Source: Prevotella sp. (lineage in GTDB: Bacteria > Bacteroidota > Bacteroidia > Bacteroidales > Bacteroidaceae). From it: a DNA stretch of 64,000 bases. A program made the position numbers and the translations under genes. A model generated the notes under the pieces. It was not told the origin of the DNA and did no database searches. It saw nothing but the letters and a program-made list of their open reading frames with translations. Below, one piece after another: positions 44,502-53,487 of the stretch. The first letter of the stretch is position 1. Each line of letters starts with the position of its first letter. The stretch is from contig JAJPYN010000019.1 of assembly GCA_021204905.1 (NCBI GenBank), forward strand, positions 62,001 to 126,000, given 5' to 3'.

Positions 44502-44548
44502 GTAAAATAAAAGCCCGAACCTTAGTTTGAAACTATCAGTCCGGACTT
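44502..44548 (-). terminator. Terminator of the tRNA gene
   Basis: On the minus strand AAGTCCGGAC (44548-44539) pairs with GTTCGGGCTT (44520-44511) through ten pairs including two G-T, followed by TTATTTT. The loop contains a smaller hairpin (AGTTT, C, AAACT). It starts 4 bases after the tRNA end. Confidence 0.8.
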
Positions 44549-44552
44549 GCTG

Positions 44553-44625
44553 TTGCGGAGGCTTGACTCGAACAAGCGACCTCCAGGTTATGAGCCTGGC
44601 GAGCTACCAACTGCTCCACTCCGCG
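44553..44625 (-). tRNA. tRNA-Met(CAU) with initiator features
   Basis: The 73-base cloverleaf has anticodon CAT in the loop CTCATAA, D arm GAGC/GCTC, T arm GCTTG-TTCGAGT-CAAGC and no encoded CCA. Position 1 (C) cannot pair with position 72 (A), and base pair 11-24 is A-U. Both mark bacterial initiator tRNAs. The anticodon stem CCAGG/CCTGG has A-U at 29-41 instead of the first of the three G-C pairs usual in initiators. I therefore call it a probable initiator with a variant stem. Confidence 0.93.
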
Positions 44626-44667
44626 ATGTAAAATTTCAAATACCTTTCAAAATGCTTTTTCGAAATG

Positions 44668-44701
44668 CTTTTCGATTAGCTTTCGATTAGCTTTCGATTA
44701 G
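44668..44701 (-). repeat. Short repeat in the tRNA leader
   Basis: CTTTCGATTAG (plus-strand reading) occurs at 44680-44690 and 44691-44701, with a 12-base variant at 44668-44679. It lies between the predicted start of transcription and the 5' end of the tRNA. Confidence 0.85.
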
Positions 44702-44707
44702 CGGATG

Positions 44708-44739
44708 CAAAGGTAAACTTTTTAAACGAACCCGACAAA
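44708..44739 (-). promoter_or_regulatory. Promoter of the tRNA gene
   Basis: On the minus strand TTTG (complement at 44736-44739), a 20-base spacer and TACCTTTG (complement at 44708-44715) form an exact Bacteroidota promoter pointing at the tRNA. Confidence 0.8.
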
Positions 44740-44778
44740 TATCCGCGCTCTTTTTTGCGCTCGACTGCGAAGGATTAC

Positions 44779-44796
44779 AGTAGCAACTAAGATAAT
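44779..44796 (-). repeat. Head fragment of the dispersed repeat (copy F)
   Basis: Minus-strand ATTATCTTAGTTGCTACT starts 6 bases behind the queF stop. The next bases, GTAATCC, match copy C. The remainder does not follow the family. Confidence 0.6.
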
Positions 44797-44802
44797 GGCG
44801 CG

Positions 44803-45273
44803 CTAACGAACCGCTCGGTAGGGCTGTTTCGCCAGACGCTCCGCCGCCAACGCCTCGTATTTCGTGCCCGGCAGCCCGCAGTTCGCGAAAGGGTGGATCG
44901 AGATGCCGCCGCGCGGTGTGAACAGGCCGAACACCTCGATGTATTTCGGCGCGAGCAGGCTGTTCAGGTCGCGCAAGATAGTGTTGACAATGTCCTCGTG
45001 GAACGCCCCGTGGTTGCGGAACGAGAAGAGGTAGAGCTTGAGGCTTTTCGACTCGACTAACCGCTCGTTCGGGATGTAGGCAATGACGATCTCGGCAAAG
45101 TCGGGCTGACTCGTGATGGGGCACACCGACGTGAACTCCGGGCAGTTCAGCCGCACCCAATAGTCGCGCCCGGGACTGCGGTTGGCGAAGGTCTCAAGCA
45201 CGCCCGGCGCATAGTCTTGCGGCACCTGCGCCTTGCGCCCGAGTTGCCGGAACGTATCTTTTTCTTTTTCCAC
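44803..45273 (-). CDS. queF: NADPH-dependent 7-cyano-7-deazaguanine reductase QueF
   Basis: QueF reduces preQ0 to preQ1 with NADPH in queuosine synthesis. The 156-residue protein is of the short, YkvM-like type. The nucleophile is C51 in [14 protein letters not shown], with D58 nearby, the signature [13 protein letters not shown] (about 74-86) and H92-E93. It lies 8 bases after a queuosine precursor transporter gene, so both serve the same tRNA modification. preQ0 synthesis genes (queC, queD, queE) are not in the window. Confidence 0.96.
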   Translation of the reverse strand: MEKEKDTFRQLGRKAQVPQDYAPGVLETFANRSPGRDYWVRLNCPEFTSVCPITSQPDFAEIVIAYIPNERLVESKSLKLYLFSFRNHGAFHEDIVNTILRDLNSLLAPKYIEVFGLFTPRGGISIHPFANCGLPGTKYEALAAERLAKQPYRAVR

Positions 45274-45281
45274 AAACAGCT

Positions 45282-46010
45282 TTATAAATCTTTGATTTTC
45301 AGCGGGTTATAAGAAATATCTTCATCAAAAACATCGACGCCCTCAAGCTTTTTCACGCGCCTCACCACGCGGATAGTAATCGGCAGCGCGACGACCTCGT
45401 ACAGCGTTTTCGCAACAACTTGTGTCAACATCAGGCTTATGAGCATCGCGAAATTCACTTTCGGCGCGCCTTCGAACAACCACGGCAGCAGGTAGAACGC
45501 CAGCGGGAAGAACACGAGCGAGTCCGCGCCTTCGCCCACGACGGTCGACGCGATGGCACGCAGCGAGAAACGGTAGGCGAACCGCCCTTTGCCGCGCGCG
45601 CGCAGCTTCATCACGCTCATCACCCACGCGTTGAGGAACGACCCGACGAGGAAAGCGATGAAGCTGGCGATGACCACCTGCGGCGCGAAGCCGAACACCT
45701 CGCGGAATGCTGCGTCCGCACCTTTGGTTATTGGCGGCAGCAGGCATGCCAGCGCGCCGAACGCCACAACGAGGAAGTTCATCACGAAGCCCAGCCAGAT
45801 GATCAGCCGCGCCTTGCGATAGCCCCACACCTCGGCGATGCAGTCGTTGAGGATGTACGAGATGGGGAACACGATAAACCCGCACGTGAGATTTATCGGT
45901 CCGACGAGGTGGAAGATCTTGGTTTCGAGGAGGTTGCTCGTTACTAAACAGATGCAAAACAGCATCCCCATCACAACGAACGCAACGCTCAGAGCTTGTC
46001 TTTGCGCCAT
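45282..46010 (-). CDS. Queuosine precursor transporter (YhhQ family)
   Basis: A 242-residue inner-membrane protein of the YhhQ/DUF165 family, which takes up the queuosine precursors preQ0 and preQ1. It has about six helices. Conserved parts are [21 protein letters not shown] and SFLVGS-type helices, and [14 protein letters not shown]. Its position directly before queF supports the function. It could let the cell salvage precursors made by other gut bacteria. Confidence 0.9.
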   Translation of the reverse strand: MAQRQALSVAFVVMGMLFCICLVTSNLLETKIFHLVGPINLTCGFIVFPISYILNDCIAEVWGYRKARLIIWLGFVMNFLVVAFGALACLLPPITKGADAAFREVFGFAPQVVIASFIAFLVGSFLNAWVMSVMKLRARGKGRFAYRFSLRAIASTVVGEGADSLVFFPLAFYLLPWLFEGAPKVNFAMLISLMLTQVVAKTLYEVVALPITIRVVRRVKKLEGVDVFDEDISYNPLKIKDL

Positions 46011-46061
46011 AATAGTTTTAATTTTTCTTAAGGAGGTTTCCTATCAGACTCCCGCAACACC

Positions 46062-46472
46062 CTATTTCTGTTCGGTGAACACGGCTTCGAAATCGGTGAT
46101 GCCGCCCTCTACGAGGATGTTGTACCACTGGATGATTTTGCGGATGTCGGCGTCGTGCACGCGCTTGCGGTCGTAGTCGGGCAGGATGGCGTTGAAATAG
46201 TTCCTCAGCGCCATCGACGACACCTTCTTCAAATCGATGCTGCACACGGCGGAGTTTTCTTTCTCGCCGATGCCTTTGAGCACTTGCCACAGCGGCGCCT
46301 CGCCCTCGGCGGTGTAAATCGAGATGTCGCCAAGCGAGGTGATGCGGTCCGAAGCGAATGCCGGCGTGCGGCGGTGGAAGGAGTCGATTGTCTCAACGAC
46401 GAGCGTGTTTTTGCCACGGTTCACCATGCGGAACAGTCCCGGCTTCCCTGAGATTGCAAGTATCTTTTCCAT
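46062..46472 (-). CDS. DUF5606-family protein of unknown function
   Basis: A 136-residue soluble protein beginning EKILAISGKPGLFRMVNRGKN, which I recognise as the small Bacteroidota family DUF5606. It has a beta-rich N-terminal part (about 1-75, with GDISIYT) and a helical C-terminal part (YDRKRVHDADIRKIIQWYNIL). No catalytic motif is visible. It lies 27 bases after coaE in an apparent minus-strand operon that runs from nusB to queF. Confidence 0.85.
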   Translation of the reverse strand: MEKILAISGKPGLFRMVNRGKNTLVVETIDSFHRRTPAFASDRITSLGDISIYTAEGEAPLWQVLKGIGEKENSAVCSIDLKKVSSMALRNYFNAILPDYDRKRVHDADIRKIIQWYNILVEGGITDFEAVFTEQK

Positions 46473-46499
46473 AATTATAAGTTATTGTAATTCAATGCT

Positions 46500-47069
46500 T
46501 TATGAATATATTTCAAGTGCGGTAAGGAGCCTGTCGATTTGTTGATTTAAGTCCGAGATGCCGTCGTTAGCAATCTCGAAATCGGCCAAGCGGCACTTCT
46601 CTTCCTGCGGCATCTGCCGGTTAATCCACTGCTCCACGCGCTCTTGCGTGAGGTTGTCGCGGCGCATAATGCGTTCGATGCGCAGCTGCAGCGGGGCGGT
46701 TATGCACACTATGCGGTCGATGTGCAACCGGCGGTTGAAGCCGCTTTCGAAGAGGATGGCGCTTTCGAGCCAGTCGAGGCCCGAGGCGAGGAAATCGCTT
46801 GCCACGGCGGGGTGCACGAGGTTATCAACGGCGAGGGCGTTGGCGGCGGAGGCGACGATGAACCGCGAGAGGCGCGCCTTGTCGAACCGGCCGTCGGGGA
46901 AGATGTCTTCGCCAACCGCAACTGACAGTTTGCGCTGCAATGCCGCATCGTTGTTTATCAGCCTTTTGGCCGCGCTGTCGCAGTCGTAAACGCTAATGCC
47001 GCGCATAGCTAACTGCTTGCAAACGAACGACTTACCGCTGCCTATTCCACCCGTTAACGCTATTTTCAT
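46500..47069 (-). CDS. coaE: Dephospho-CoA kinase
   Basis: CoaE phosphorylates dephospho-CoA at the 3'-hydroxyl, the last step of coenzyme A synthesis. The 189-residue protein starts with the P-loop ALTGGIGSGKS (4-14), followed by YDCDSAAK and ESGFNRRLHIDRIVCITAP, all typical. It begins directly at the end of ybbR with no gap. Confidence 0.95.
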   Translation of the reverse strand: MKIALTGGIGSGKSFVCKQLAMRGISVYDCDSAAKRLINNDAALQRKLSVAVGEDIFPDGRFDKARLSRFIVASAANALAVDNLVHPAVASDFLASGLDWLESAILFESGFNRRLHIDRIVCITAPLQLRIERIMRRDNLTQERVEQWINRQMPQEEKCRLADFEIANDGISDLNQQIDRLLTALEIYS

Positions 47070-47999
47070 TCAGTTCTCGATGAGATAATCCACTTCGTCG
47101 GCCGCGAGCTTGGCGCGCTTGACGCCTTTCGGTACTGCCGCGAGCCGCACCTTGCATTTGTCCGCGTCGGGCGCGATGTCGTTGTAGTCGAGCTGCACCT
47201 TAAACTGCGCCGCGTTGATGTTCCGGTACATCGATGCGCCGACGGTGAACCGCACCCTTGCCCTTGCGGGGAATGTGCGCAGGATGACGCCTTCGGGCAC
47301 GTTCACGGCGGTTACCGGCACCTCGATCTCCTCTTCGGTGAGCACGTCGGGGTAGAGTACCGCCGTTACTTCGCCGGGCACCACCTTCGTTCTCGCCGCC
47401 GCGCGTATCTTAACATTTTGGCTCACCGTGTCGGAGAAACCCTCGATTGTGAGGCGCTCGGTAACAGCGAAATGCATAGTGTCTATTACGTCTGCGGGCG
47501 CGATGAGCGTTACGTGCGAGGGCCGTATCTCGGCGTGCTCAAGGTAGTAGTTTTTCGCCGGAACGAAGTTGCCGTTGAGCCTCACGGGCACGTTTTTCGC
47601 GATGCCTTCGACGAAGCCGAACTCGATTTTGTCGGGCTTGATAGAACTTATCGACGTCGAGTTTTGCAGCCGTTTCGTGATGAGCTTGTGCAGTTCGACA
47701 GCGGACAAGGCGCAACGGTTGCCGGGTTTGCGGAACGTCTCGAAATCGATGTCTATCGCCGCGGGGTTCTTGCGCCGGGAATATTGCAGCAGCGCGTAGC
47801 CTTTGTCGTGGACAGACACGCGGACGACGTCCACACTGTCGGTTTGAATGATGTTCGCGGGCATGCCGTGCACGACGACGGGCAGGTCGAGCTCGTAATC
47901 GTAATAGCCGTTGAGCGCCGTAGACAGCCAGAAGAGGCCGCTGAGCACGAGGAATATCAGGAAGACGAAGAACCCGCGCCGCGGCTTGACGAGCCACAT
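47070..47999 (-). CDS. YbbR-domain protein (CdaR-like)
   Basis: A 309-residue protein with an N-terminal membrane helix (about 12-32) and an extracytoplasmic region of YbbR-like beta domains (for example VPVRLNGNFVPAKNYYLEHAEIRPS). Such domains are found in CdaR, a partner of diadenylate cyclase in Firmicutes. No cyclase gene is nearby here. I chose the ATG at 47999, just after the yajC stop. A start at 48044 would overlap yajC by 38 bases and add 15 residues. Confidence 0.85.
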   Translation of the reverse strand: MWLVKPRRGFFVFLIFLVLSGLFWLSTALNGYYDYELDLPVVVHGMPANIIQTDSVDVVRVSVHDKGYALLQYSRRKNPAAIDIDFETFRKPGNRCALSAVELHKLITKRLQNSTSISSIKPDKIEFGFVEGIAKNVPVRLNGNFVPAKNYYLEHAEIRPSHVTLIAPADVIDTMHFAVTERLTIEGFSDTVSQNVKIRAAARTKVVPGEVTAVLYPDVLTEEEIEVPVTAVNVPEGVILRTFPARARVRFTVGASMYRNINAAQFKVQLDYNDIAPDADKCKVRLAAVPKGVKRAKLAADEVDYLIEN

Positions 48000-48006
48000 T
48001 AGCGGT

Positions 48007-48321
48007 TTACTTAGCCGGCATATCTTTCGCAGTCGAAAAGACATAACGCCTGTCCACCGTTATCATGAGCCCTTTGCCGATTTCGAGCGTCACTTTGCCT
48101 GTGGCGTTGTCCACCTTTTTCACCGTGCCGTAGATGCCGCCTTGCGTGATGACATCCGCGCCCTCGGCGAGAGAATTTTGAAACTCCCTGATTTTCTTTT
48201 GTTGCTTTTGTTGCGGTCGAATCATCAACAGGTACATGATTGCGAACACGACGATCATTGTGATGAGGAAGCCCCATCCGCCGCCGCCCGTGCCTTGGGC
48301 AGCCAAGAAAAATTGTGTCAT
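48007..48321 (-). CDS. yajC: Preprotein translocase subunit YajC
   Basis: A 104-residue single-helix membrane protein of the Sec translocon. The helix (about 16-37) is followed by the conserved segment MIRPQQKQQKKIREFQNSL and then GADVITQGGIYGTVKKVDN. Its start overlaps the nusB stop (ATGA). Confidence 0.95.
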   Translation of the reverse strand: MTQFFLAAQGTGGGGWGFLITMIVVFAIMYLLMIRPQQKQQKKIREFQNSLAEGADVITQGGIYGTVKKVDNATGKVTLEIGKGLMITVDRRYVFSTAKDMPAK

Positions 48322-49256
48322 ACTTCTTGTGTCATTTGTTTTGCCACCTTACCGTCGTCTATCAGTGCGCGCGCGATGCTGTCGAGCATGGCGTTGATGA
48401 AAGTCGCGCTCTTCGGAGTGCTGTAAGATTTGGACAGTTCGATATATTCGTTAATTGTTACGCTGATTGGTATTTCGGGGAACGTGATGATTTCCGCGAT
48501 GGCGATTTGCATGATGATGATGTCGATGAAAGGCATGCGCGAGAGATCCCAGTTCTGCGAGGCGCGCTCGATGTATTGCCTGAACTCGGCCTCGCCGTCG
48601 ACGGTTACGCTGAGCAGTTGCAGGGCGAACTTGCGGTCGAGCGGGTCCTTATAGTCGGGCAGCAGCTCTTGGTCGGCGCCGGCGTCGGGCTCGAAGCGCT
48701 TGATGGTTTTCAGGACGAAGGTGTCGACAATCTCCTTGTCGTCGTTCCAATAAAGCGACTGCTCTTCGAGGAGGTCGTCGAGGTCGTCGTCGACGGTGAT
48801 GATCTGTTTGTAAAGCTTGCGCCACACCTCGCGGTCGGCCTCGTAGCTGTCTTCGTCGGCGGCGAGGTAATCGGCGTAGATGTCGGTTTGCTCGATGAGG
48901 TCGCACAGGCGCCGCACATATTCGATGTCGTCCTTCCACGCGAGGCGGCGCGACTCCTCGAACTTGCGGAGGGTGGTGTTTTCTTCGAGCTGGCGGGCGA
49001 AGCGGTTGTCGATAAAGCGCGTCGAGGGCGGAGGGGTCTTTTCGCGCGCGGCCTTTTGGAGAAGGACCTCGTGGCGGAGGCTTTCCTCGCGCGTTACGGC
49101 GACGATGAGACTGAGCAGGTGGTAGTAAAGGTCGTTGGCTTTGGCGAGGCTGGCCTCGAGCTCGCGCAGGGCGATGTCGACGGGTTTGTCGCCGCCCATG
49201 TAGAACGCGTACACGAGTTGCAGCACTTTTGCTCTTATAAGCTCACGATTAACCAT
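48318..49256 (-). CDS. nusB: Transcription antitermination factor NusB (long form)
   Basis: NusB binds boxA RNA with NusE and promotes antitermination in rRNA operons. This 312-residue form is twice the length of the E. coli protein. The NusB core lies at the C-terminus (MPFIDIIIMQIAIAEI and ISVTINEYIELSKSY), preceded by an N-terminal domain of about 150 residues, which is usual in Bacteroidota. It is the first gene of a minus-strand operon with yajC, ybbR and coaE and has a canonical promoter 36-66 bases upstream. Confidence 0.93.
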   Translation of the reverse strand: MVNRELIRAKVLQLVYAFYMGGDKPVDIALRELEASLAKANDLYYHLLSLIVAVTREESLRHEVLLQKAAREKTPPPSTRFIDNRFARQLEENTTLRKFEESRRLAWKDDIEYVRRLCDLIEQTDIYADYLAADEDSYEADREVWRKLYKQIITVDDDLDDLLEEQSLYWNDDKEIVDTFVLKTIKRFEPDAGADQELLPDYKDPLDRKFALQLLSVTVDGEAEFRQYIERASQNWDLSRMPFIDIIIMQIAIAEIITFPEIPISVTINEYIELSKSYSTPKSATFINAMLDSIARALIDDGKVAKQMTQEV

Positions 49257-49291
49257 TTCCTTGCTTGCTTCTTTGCCGGCCTTACCTTTTG

Positions 49292-49322
49292 CAAAAATAG
49301 CTTTTTTTTGTTAATATGCAAA
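49292..49322 (-). promoter_or_regulatory. Promoter of the nusB operon
   Basis: On the minus strand TTTG (complement at 49319-49322), a 19-base spacer and TATTTTTG (complement at 49292-49299) match the Bacteroidota promoter exactly. Confidence 0.8.
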
Positions 49323-49380
49323 GGCTAAGGTCTTAAAATATGTTTTCAGGCGAGTAAATAATTGGAAATCAAAGGTTTAT

Positions 49381-49453
49381 CTTAGTTGCTACTATAAAAC
49401 TTGCCTAATTTGCGCTTGCCGTGAGCAGCCTTCGTTGTCGCCTGCGTTTCAAC
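49381..49453 (+). repeat. Dispersed intergenic repeat, copy B (73 bases)
   Basis: It begins CTTAGTTGCTACT and ends GTCGCCTGCGTTTCAAC. The centre reads TGCCTAATTTGCGCTTGCC and is more diverged than in copies A and C. It stands 10 bases from the thiL stop codon and upstream of the nusB promoter. Confidence 0.75.
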
Positions 49454-49463
49454 TTCCGGCTAA

Positions 49464-50534
49464 TTATTTTTTAGCCAAATGGTCCCACCCTTGCGCGCGG
49501 AGCTCGATTTCACTTCCATCGCGGGCGACGAGCATTAAGCCTAATTCTTCGCGGCAGATATGGCCGATGACTTTCACGCCTTCGAGGTTCTTCACCTTGT
49601 CATAGTCGCCGATAGGGACGGTGAACAGCAGTTCATAGTCCTCGCCTCCGTTGGCGGCACAAGTGATGACGTTCATATTCAATTCCTCCGCCATGAGCGC
49701 CGTCTGATAGTCTATCGGTATGTTTTTTTCGTAGATACGGCACCCGACGCGGCTCTGTTTGCAGATATGATGCAGCTCGCTCGACAGTCCGTCGGAGATG
49801 TCTATCATTGCCGTGGGCTTTATCTGCGCCTCTCTCAGCAGTTGGATAATGTCGCCGCGTGCCTCCGTTTGCAGTTGACGTTGCAGCAGATACTCCTTTC
49901 CCGCAAAGTCGGGCTGGAAGTCCTGCAGCGCGTCTAATGCCTTCTTGTCGCCTTTCTTACGAGCTTCCTCCACTTGCTGATAGTAGACCGTTTTCTCGCG
50001 TTCGAGCAGTTGCAGACCCATATATGCCGCACCGAGATCGCCGGAGACACACACGAGGTCGGTGTCTTTCGCGCCGTCCCGATATACGATGTCCTCCTTT
50101 GCAGCCTCGCCGATGCACGTTATGGCAATAGTGAGCCCCGTGAGCGACGATGTGGTGTCGCCGCCGACAATGTCAACTCCCCATTTCCCGCAAGCCATAC
50201 GTATGCCCTCGTATATCTCCTCTACGTCTTCCACAAGGAATTTCTTGCTCAGCGCAATACCGACTACCATCTGGCGAGGCTGCCCGTTCATGGCGAATAT
50301 ATCGGAGATATTCACCATCGCGGCTTTATATCCGAGGTGTTTCAAGTCGATGTAGGTAAGGTCGAAATGCACGCCTTCCATAAGCAAATCCGTAGTAACC
50401 AACACCTCGCTGTCGGGGTAATGGAGCACGGCACAGTCGTCGCCGACACCTTTGACGGTAGACTGATGGAGCGGGGGAAGGGCTTTGGCGATGCGGTCGA
50501 TCAGTCCGAACTCGCCTATCTCGGATATGTTCAT
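49464..50534 (-). CDS. thiL: Thiamine-monophosphate kinase
   Basis: ThiL phosphorylates thiamine monophosphate to the active diphosphate, the cofactor of the 2-oxoacid oxidoreductase at 4 kb. The 356-residue protein has GVGDDCAVL (29-37), TTDLLMEGVHFD (47-58) and GGDTTSS, typical of the PurM/ThiL fold. I chose the ATG at 50534 (MNISEIGEFGLI). It is the last gene of the sppA-lpxK-thiL run, 10 bases after lpxK. Confidence 0.93.
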   Translation of the reverse strand: MNISEIGEFGLIDRIAKALPPLHQSTVKGVGDDCAVLHYPDSEVLVTTDLLMEGVHFDLTYIDLKHLGYKAAMVNISDIFAMNGQPRQMVVGIALSKKFLVEDVEEIYEGIRMACGKWGVDIVGGDTTSSLTGLTIAITCIGEAAKEDIVYRDGAKDTDLVCVSGDLGAAYMGLQLLEREKTVYYQQVEEARKKGDKKALDALQDFQPDFAGKEYLLQRQLQTEARGDIIQLLREAQIKPTAMIDISDGLSSELHHICKQSRVGCRIYEKNIPIDYQTALMAEELNMNVITCAANGGEDYELLFTVPIGDYDKVKNLEGVKVIGHICREELGLMLVARDGSEIELRAQGWDHLAKK

Positions 50535-50544
50535 ACGCGGGAGA

Positions 50545-51669
50545 TTATTGTTGACGTTGTTTCTGTTTAGTGTTATTGTTGAAGCGGACATTCCTGACGT
50601 AGGTGCGCACGAGGTTGTCAAACTCCCTCCGCCTGTTTTGCAGGAACGTTATCTCTATCGGAAGGATATACAGACGGTCGCCGAAAGCATAGTTCACCTC
50701 GCCGATATGCCGCATCCGACTGGCGTCTTTCTCCGTCGTAATCAGCAGTTTAGGCTCCGTCATCTTGTTGAACGTGCGGCTGATATGCATTATGTCGGTG
50801 GGTGTGAATTGGTGGTGGTCGTCGTAGGTGATAGTGCGCACCTTCGTCGTATAGCGGGAGATGTCGGCTTCCAGCTGCTGCGGCAGCGCTATACCCGCCA
50901 CGAGAAGGATGTTGTAGTCGGGCGTTATGTCCGAAAGCGGTATCTCTTTGCCGTCGTTGAACGGGCGGAGAGACTTGTAGACTATCGACGTGAAGAACAG
51001 CTTCTGATAGGGTCTGAGGGCGAGCACCTGTGCCATCATCATATATTCCGACGGGTCGATGTCCGCGGGGCACTTGCTGACAATCACGATATTCGCCCTG
51101 TTCTTCGTGCTCTTAGGCTCGCGCAACCGTCCCGCAGGCAGCAGTTGGTCGTAGATGACGAGGCGGTGATAGTCCATCAGGAGTATGTTCAGGTCGCGCT
51201 TGACATAGCGGTGCTGATAGGCATCGTCGAGCAATATCACGTCGACATCTCTCGTCGCGTCGTTTCCCAACAGCTGTTTTATTCCGTTGCGGCGATCCTT
51301 GTCGACAGCCATATATACGCCGGGATATTTCTTCTTCATCTGAAACGGCTCGTCGCCCACGTCGGGCATGGCGGTCTTTTCCGTAGCAAGGATAAACCCC
51401 GTGCTATGCCGCTTATAGCCGCGGGACAACACCGCTACCTTGTAATCCCTCTGAAGGAGCCGGATGAGATATTCCACGTGCGGGGTCTTGCCGCTGCCGC
51501 CGACGGTGAGATTGCCTACGGAGATGACGGGCATAGCGAACTTCTGCTGACGTAACACGCCGATGTCAAACAGCCAATTGCGCACGCCGACGCCCATGCC
51601 GTAGAACCAGCTGAGCGGTGTGAGCCAACGGTTTATCTTGACATAGCTCCTTCCGGACCTCCGTATCAT
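50545..51669 (-). CDS. lpxK: Tetraacyldisaccharide 4'-kinase
   Basis: LpxK adds the 4'-phosphate to the lipid A precursor at the inner membrane. The 374-residue protein has an N-terminal membrane-associated helix (about 15-40) and the P-loop GNLTVGGSGKTP (52-63). Later comes the segment DVILLDDAYQHRYVKRDL, which holds the family's DD..QHR motif. The gene lies 12 bases after sppA. Confidence 0.94.
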   Translation of the reverse strand: MIRRSGRSYVKINRWLTPLSWFYGMGVGVRNWLFDIGVLRQQKFAMPVISVGNLTVGGSGKTPHVEYLIRLLQRDYKVAVLSRGYKRHSTGFILATEKTAMPDVGDEPFQMKKKYPGVYMAVDKDRRNGIKQLLGNDATRDVDVILLDDAYQHRYVKRDLNILLMDYHRLVIYDQLLPAGRLREPKSTKNRANIVIVSKCPADIDPSEYMMMAQVLALRPYQKLFFTSIVYKSLRPFNDGKEIPLSDITPDYNILLVAGIALPQQLEADISRYTTKVRTITYDDHHQFTPTDIMHISRTFNKMTEPKLLITTEKDASRMRHIGEVNYAFGDRLYILPIEITFLQNRRREFDNLVRTYVRNVRFNNNTKQKQRQQ

Positions 51670-51681
51670 TGCCTGTTGCGA

Positions 51682-53469
51682 TTAATTGAACGAGATGAAA
51701 TAAGGCATCATAGCCTGTACGGGGGCTTGCTCGCTTGCCGTCTTGACACACATAAACGGCAGATACCAGTCGCCCAGCACTCCCTTGAGCCGGTCCTCGA
51801 GGCGGATGTTGTTGCTCTCGGAGGAGAAAAGCATGTCATACCAGCTCTCTTCTTCGGGGTAGTCCTCCGTGTAATAGTTGTCAAGTTTCGCCAGTTGCGC
51901 CGCTTTCTTTATTGCATCGTCAAGTCCGCCCAGTTGGTCGACGAGCTTTATGCCCAAAGCGTCCTGCCCGAGCCACACGTGTCCCTGCGCTATTGCCTCT
52001 ATCTGTTCGGCGGTCTGTTTGCGCCCGTCAGCCACACGTTGACGGAACAGTGAGTAGCCGCGCTCTATATAACTCTGCATCAAGTCCGTCTCTTCCGCTG
52101 ACAACGGACGCACGGCAATGCTGTAGACACTTGCGCCGAGGTCGGCATGGCGGTTGGTCTTCACGCCGTCGAAATGCAGGGACAGCTTCTTCGTCAGCAG
52201 CTCGCTGCCCTCCGGAATGACCCCGAAGATGCCGACAGAACCCGTCAGAGTGGTGGGTTGAGCCACTATCCACGACGCGCCGCAACTGATGTAATAGCCT
52301 CCCGACGCGGCGTAATCACCCATAGAAACCACCACAGGCTTCTTCTCTTTCAGCCGTGCAAGCTTGTGCCAAATCTGCTCGGAAGCGTATGCCGAACCGC
52401 CGGGAGAGTTCACACGAAGCACCACGGCCTTCACGTCGTCGTCGGTAATGAGCTTGTCCAAATCATCGCACACCTTCGTCCCGACAATCTGCGAGGAGCC
52501 GAAAGACGGCATGCTCTCTATCTCCGAGTCGATGATAGAGCCCTCCGCATAGTAGACGGCAATCTTGTCGCCGCGCTTTCTCTCGCCTTTCACAGTGCGC
52601 ATATCAGCCACTGACAGTTGGTTTATCTCGTCGTCCTCGTTCAGTCCCAACCGCTGTTTCAGCACTTCTTTCACGCCGTCGCCGTAGGAAAGGGAGTCCA
52701 CAAGACCCGTACTGACAAGCTCCGTCTGGGGGATAAACTCGGTGAAACGGTCGGCAAAGGCATTGACAGAGTCTTTGCTGATGTTGCGGCTCGCGGCAAT
52801 GGCAGACGTTATGTTGTCCCATATCCCCTCGACAAAGGCGGTTACCTGCTCCCGGTTGGCATCGCTCATACGGTCTTCGCTATACATTTCCGTAGCGCTT
52901 TTATACTTCCCGACCTTTATTATCTGGAAACGGATGCCGAACTTCTCATATAGGTCTTTGACAAACATCTGCTGTGTGGCAATGCCGTGCAGACCTAACT
53001 CGCCGCTCGGGTTGAGATATACCTTGTCGGCAACCGACGCTACGTAGTATGCTCCCTGCGTGTAAGCGTCGCCGTAAGCTATGATCCATTTCCCCGTCGA
53101 CTTAAACTCGATCAGGGCGTTACGTATCTCCTGCAACGTGCCGTACCCCGTCGACATCATGTCCGCTTTGATGTAGATGCCCTTTATCTTGTCGTTCGCA
53201 GCAGCCTTCTTTATTGCGGAGAGGATGTCGTTCAGTCCCGTCTGACCGAAGCTGTCGCCAAGCAACGAGGCAAGGGGATTGTCCTGCGTACGCTCGCCGA
53301 TGGCGCCGTTGAGGGTCAACACCAATACCGAATTGTCCTTCGCACTATGCGCCGCCTCGTCTGCCGACACAATGCCGGCAATGCTTATCACGCCGAGCGC
53401 TACGACGACAATTATCATTATTAACGAACCGACAATTGTCGCCAACACGTATTTCCAAAACTGTTTCAT
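51682..53469 (-). CDS. sppA: Signal peptide peptidase SppA (long form)
   Basis: SppA degrades leftover signal peptides in the membrane. The 595-residue protein has an N-terminal helix (about 9-34) and two tandem peptidase domains, like E. coli protease IV. The catalytic lysine is K190 in VGKYKSATE and the serine S389 in DYAASGGYYIS. I chose the ATG at 53469 (MKQFWKYV). It heads a minus-strand operon with lpxK and thiL. Confidence 0.94.
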   Translation of the reverse strand: MKQFWKYVLATIVGSLIMIIVVVALGVISIAGIVSADEAAHSAKDNSVLVLTLNGAIGERTQDNPLASLLGDSFGQTGLNDILSAIKKAAANDKIKGIYIKADMMSTGYGTLQEIRNALIEFKSTGKWIIAYGDAYTQGAYYVASVADKVYLNPSGELGLHGIATQQMFVKDLYEKFGIRFQIIKVGKYKSATEMYSEDRMSDANREQVTAFVEGIWDNITSAIAASRNISKDSVNAFADRFTEFIPQTELVSTGLVDSLSYGDGVKEVLKQRLGLNEDDEINQLSVADMRTVKGERKRGDKIAVYYAEGSIIDSEIESMPSFGSSQIVGTKVCDDLDKLITDDDVKAVVLRVNSPGGSAYASEQIWHKLARLKEKKPVVVSMGDYAASGGYYISCGASWIVAQPTTLTGSVGIFGVIPEGSELLTKKLSLHFDGVKTNRHADLGASVYSIAVRPLSAEETDLMQSYIERGYSLFRQRVADGRKQTAEQIEAIAQGHVWLGQDALGIKLVDQLGGLDDAIKKAAQLAKLDNYYTEDYPEEESWYDMLFSSESNNIRLEDRLKGVLGDWYLPFMCVKTASEQAPVQAMMPYFISFN

Positions 53470-53487
53470 AGAATTAAATTGTTCGCG

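Larger units (their letters stand above)
44481..44802. other. 322-base region holding a complete tRNA transcription unit
   Basis: No protein gene is seen. On the minus strand it contains, in order, a repeat-head fragment (44779-44796), a canonical promoter (44708-44739), an 11-base leader repeat (44668-44701), the tRNA (44553-44625) and a terminator (44502-44548). Confidence 0.85.

Noticed and set aside
44481..44802. A small protein gene in the tRNA region
   Set aside because: No frame of useful length with a start and ribosome site exists. The promoter, tRNA and terminator account for most of the sequence.
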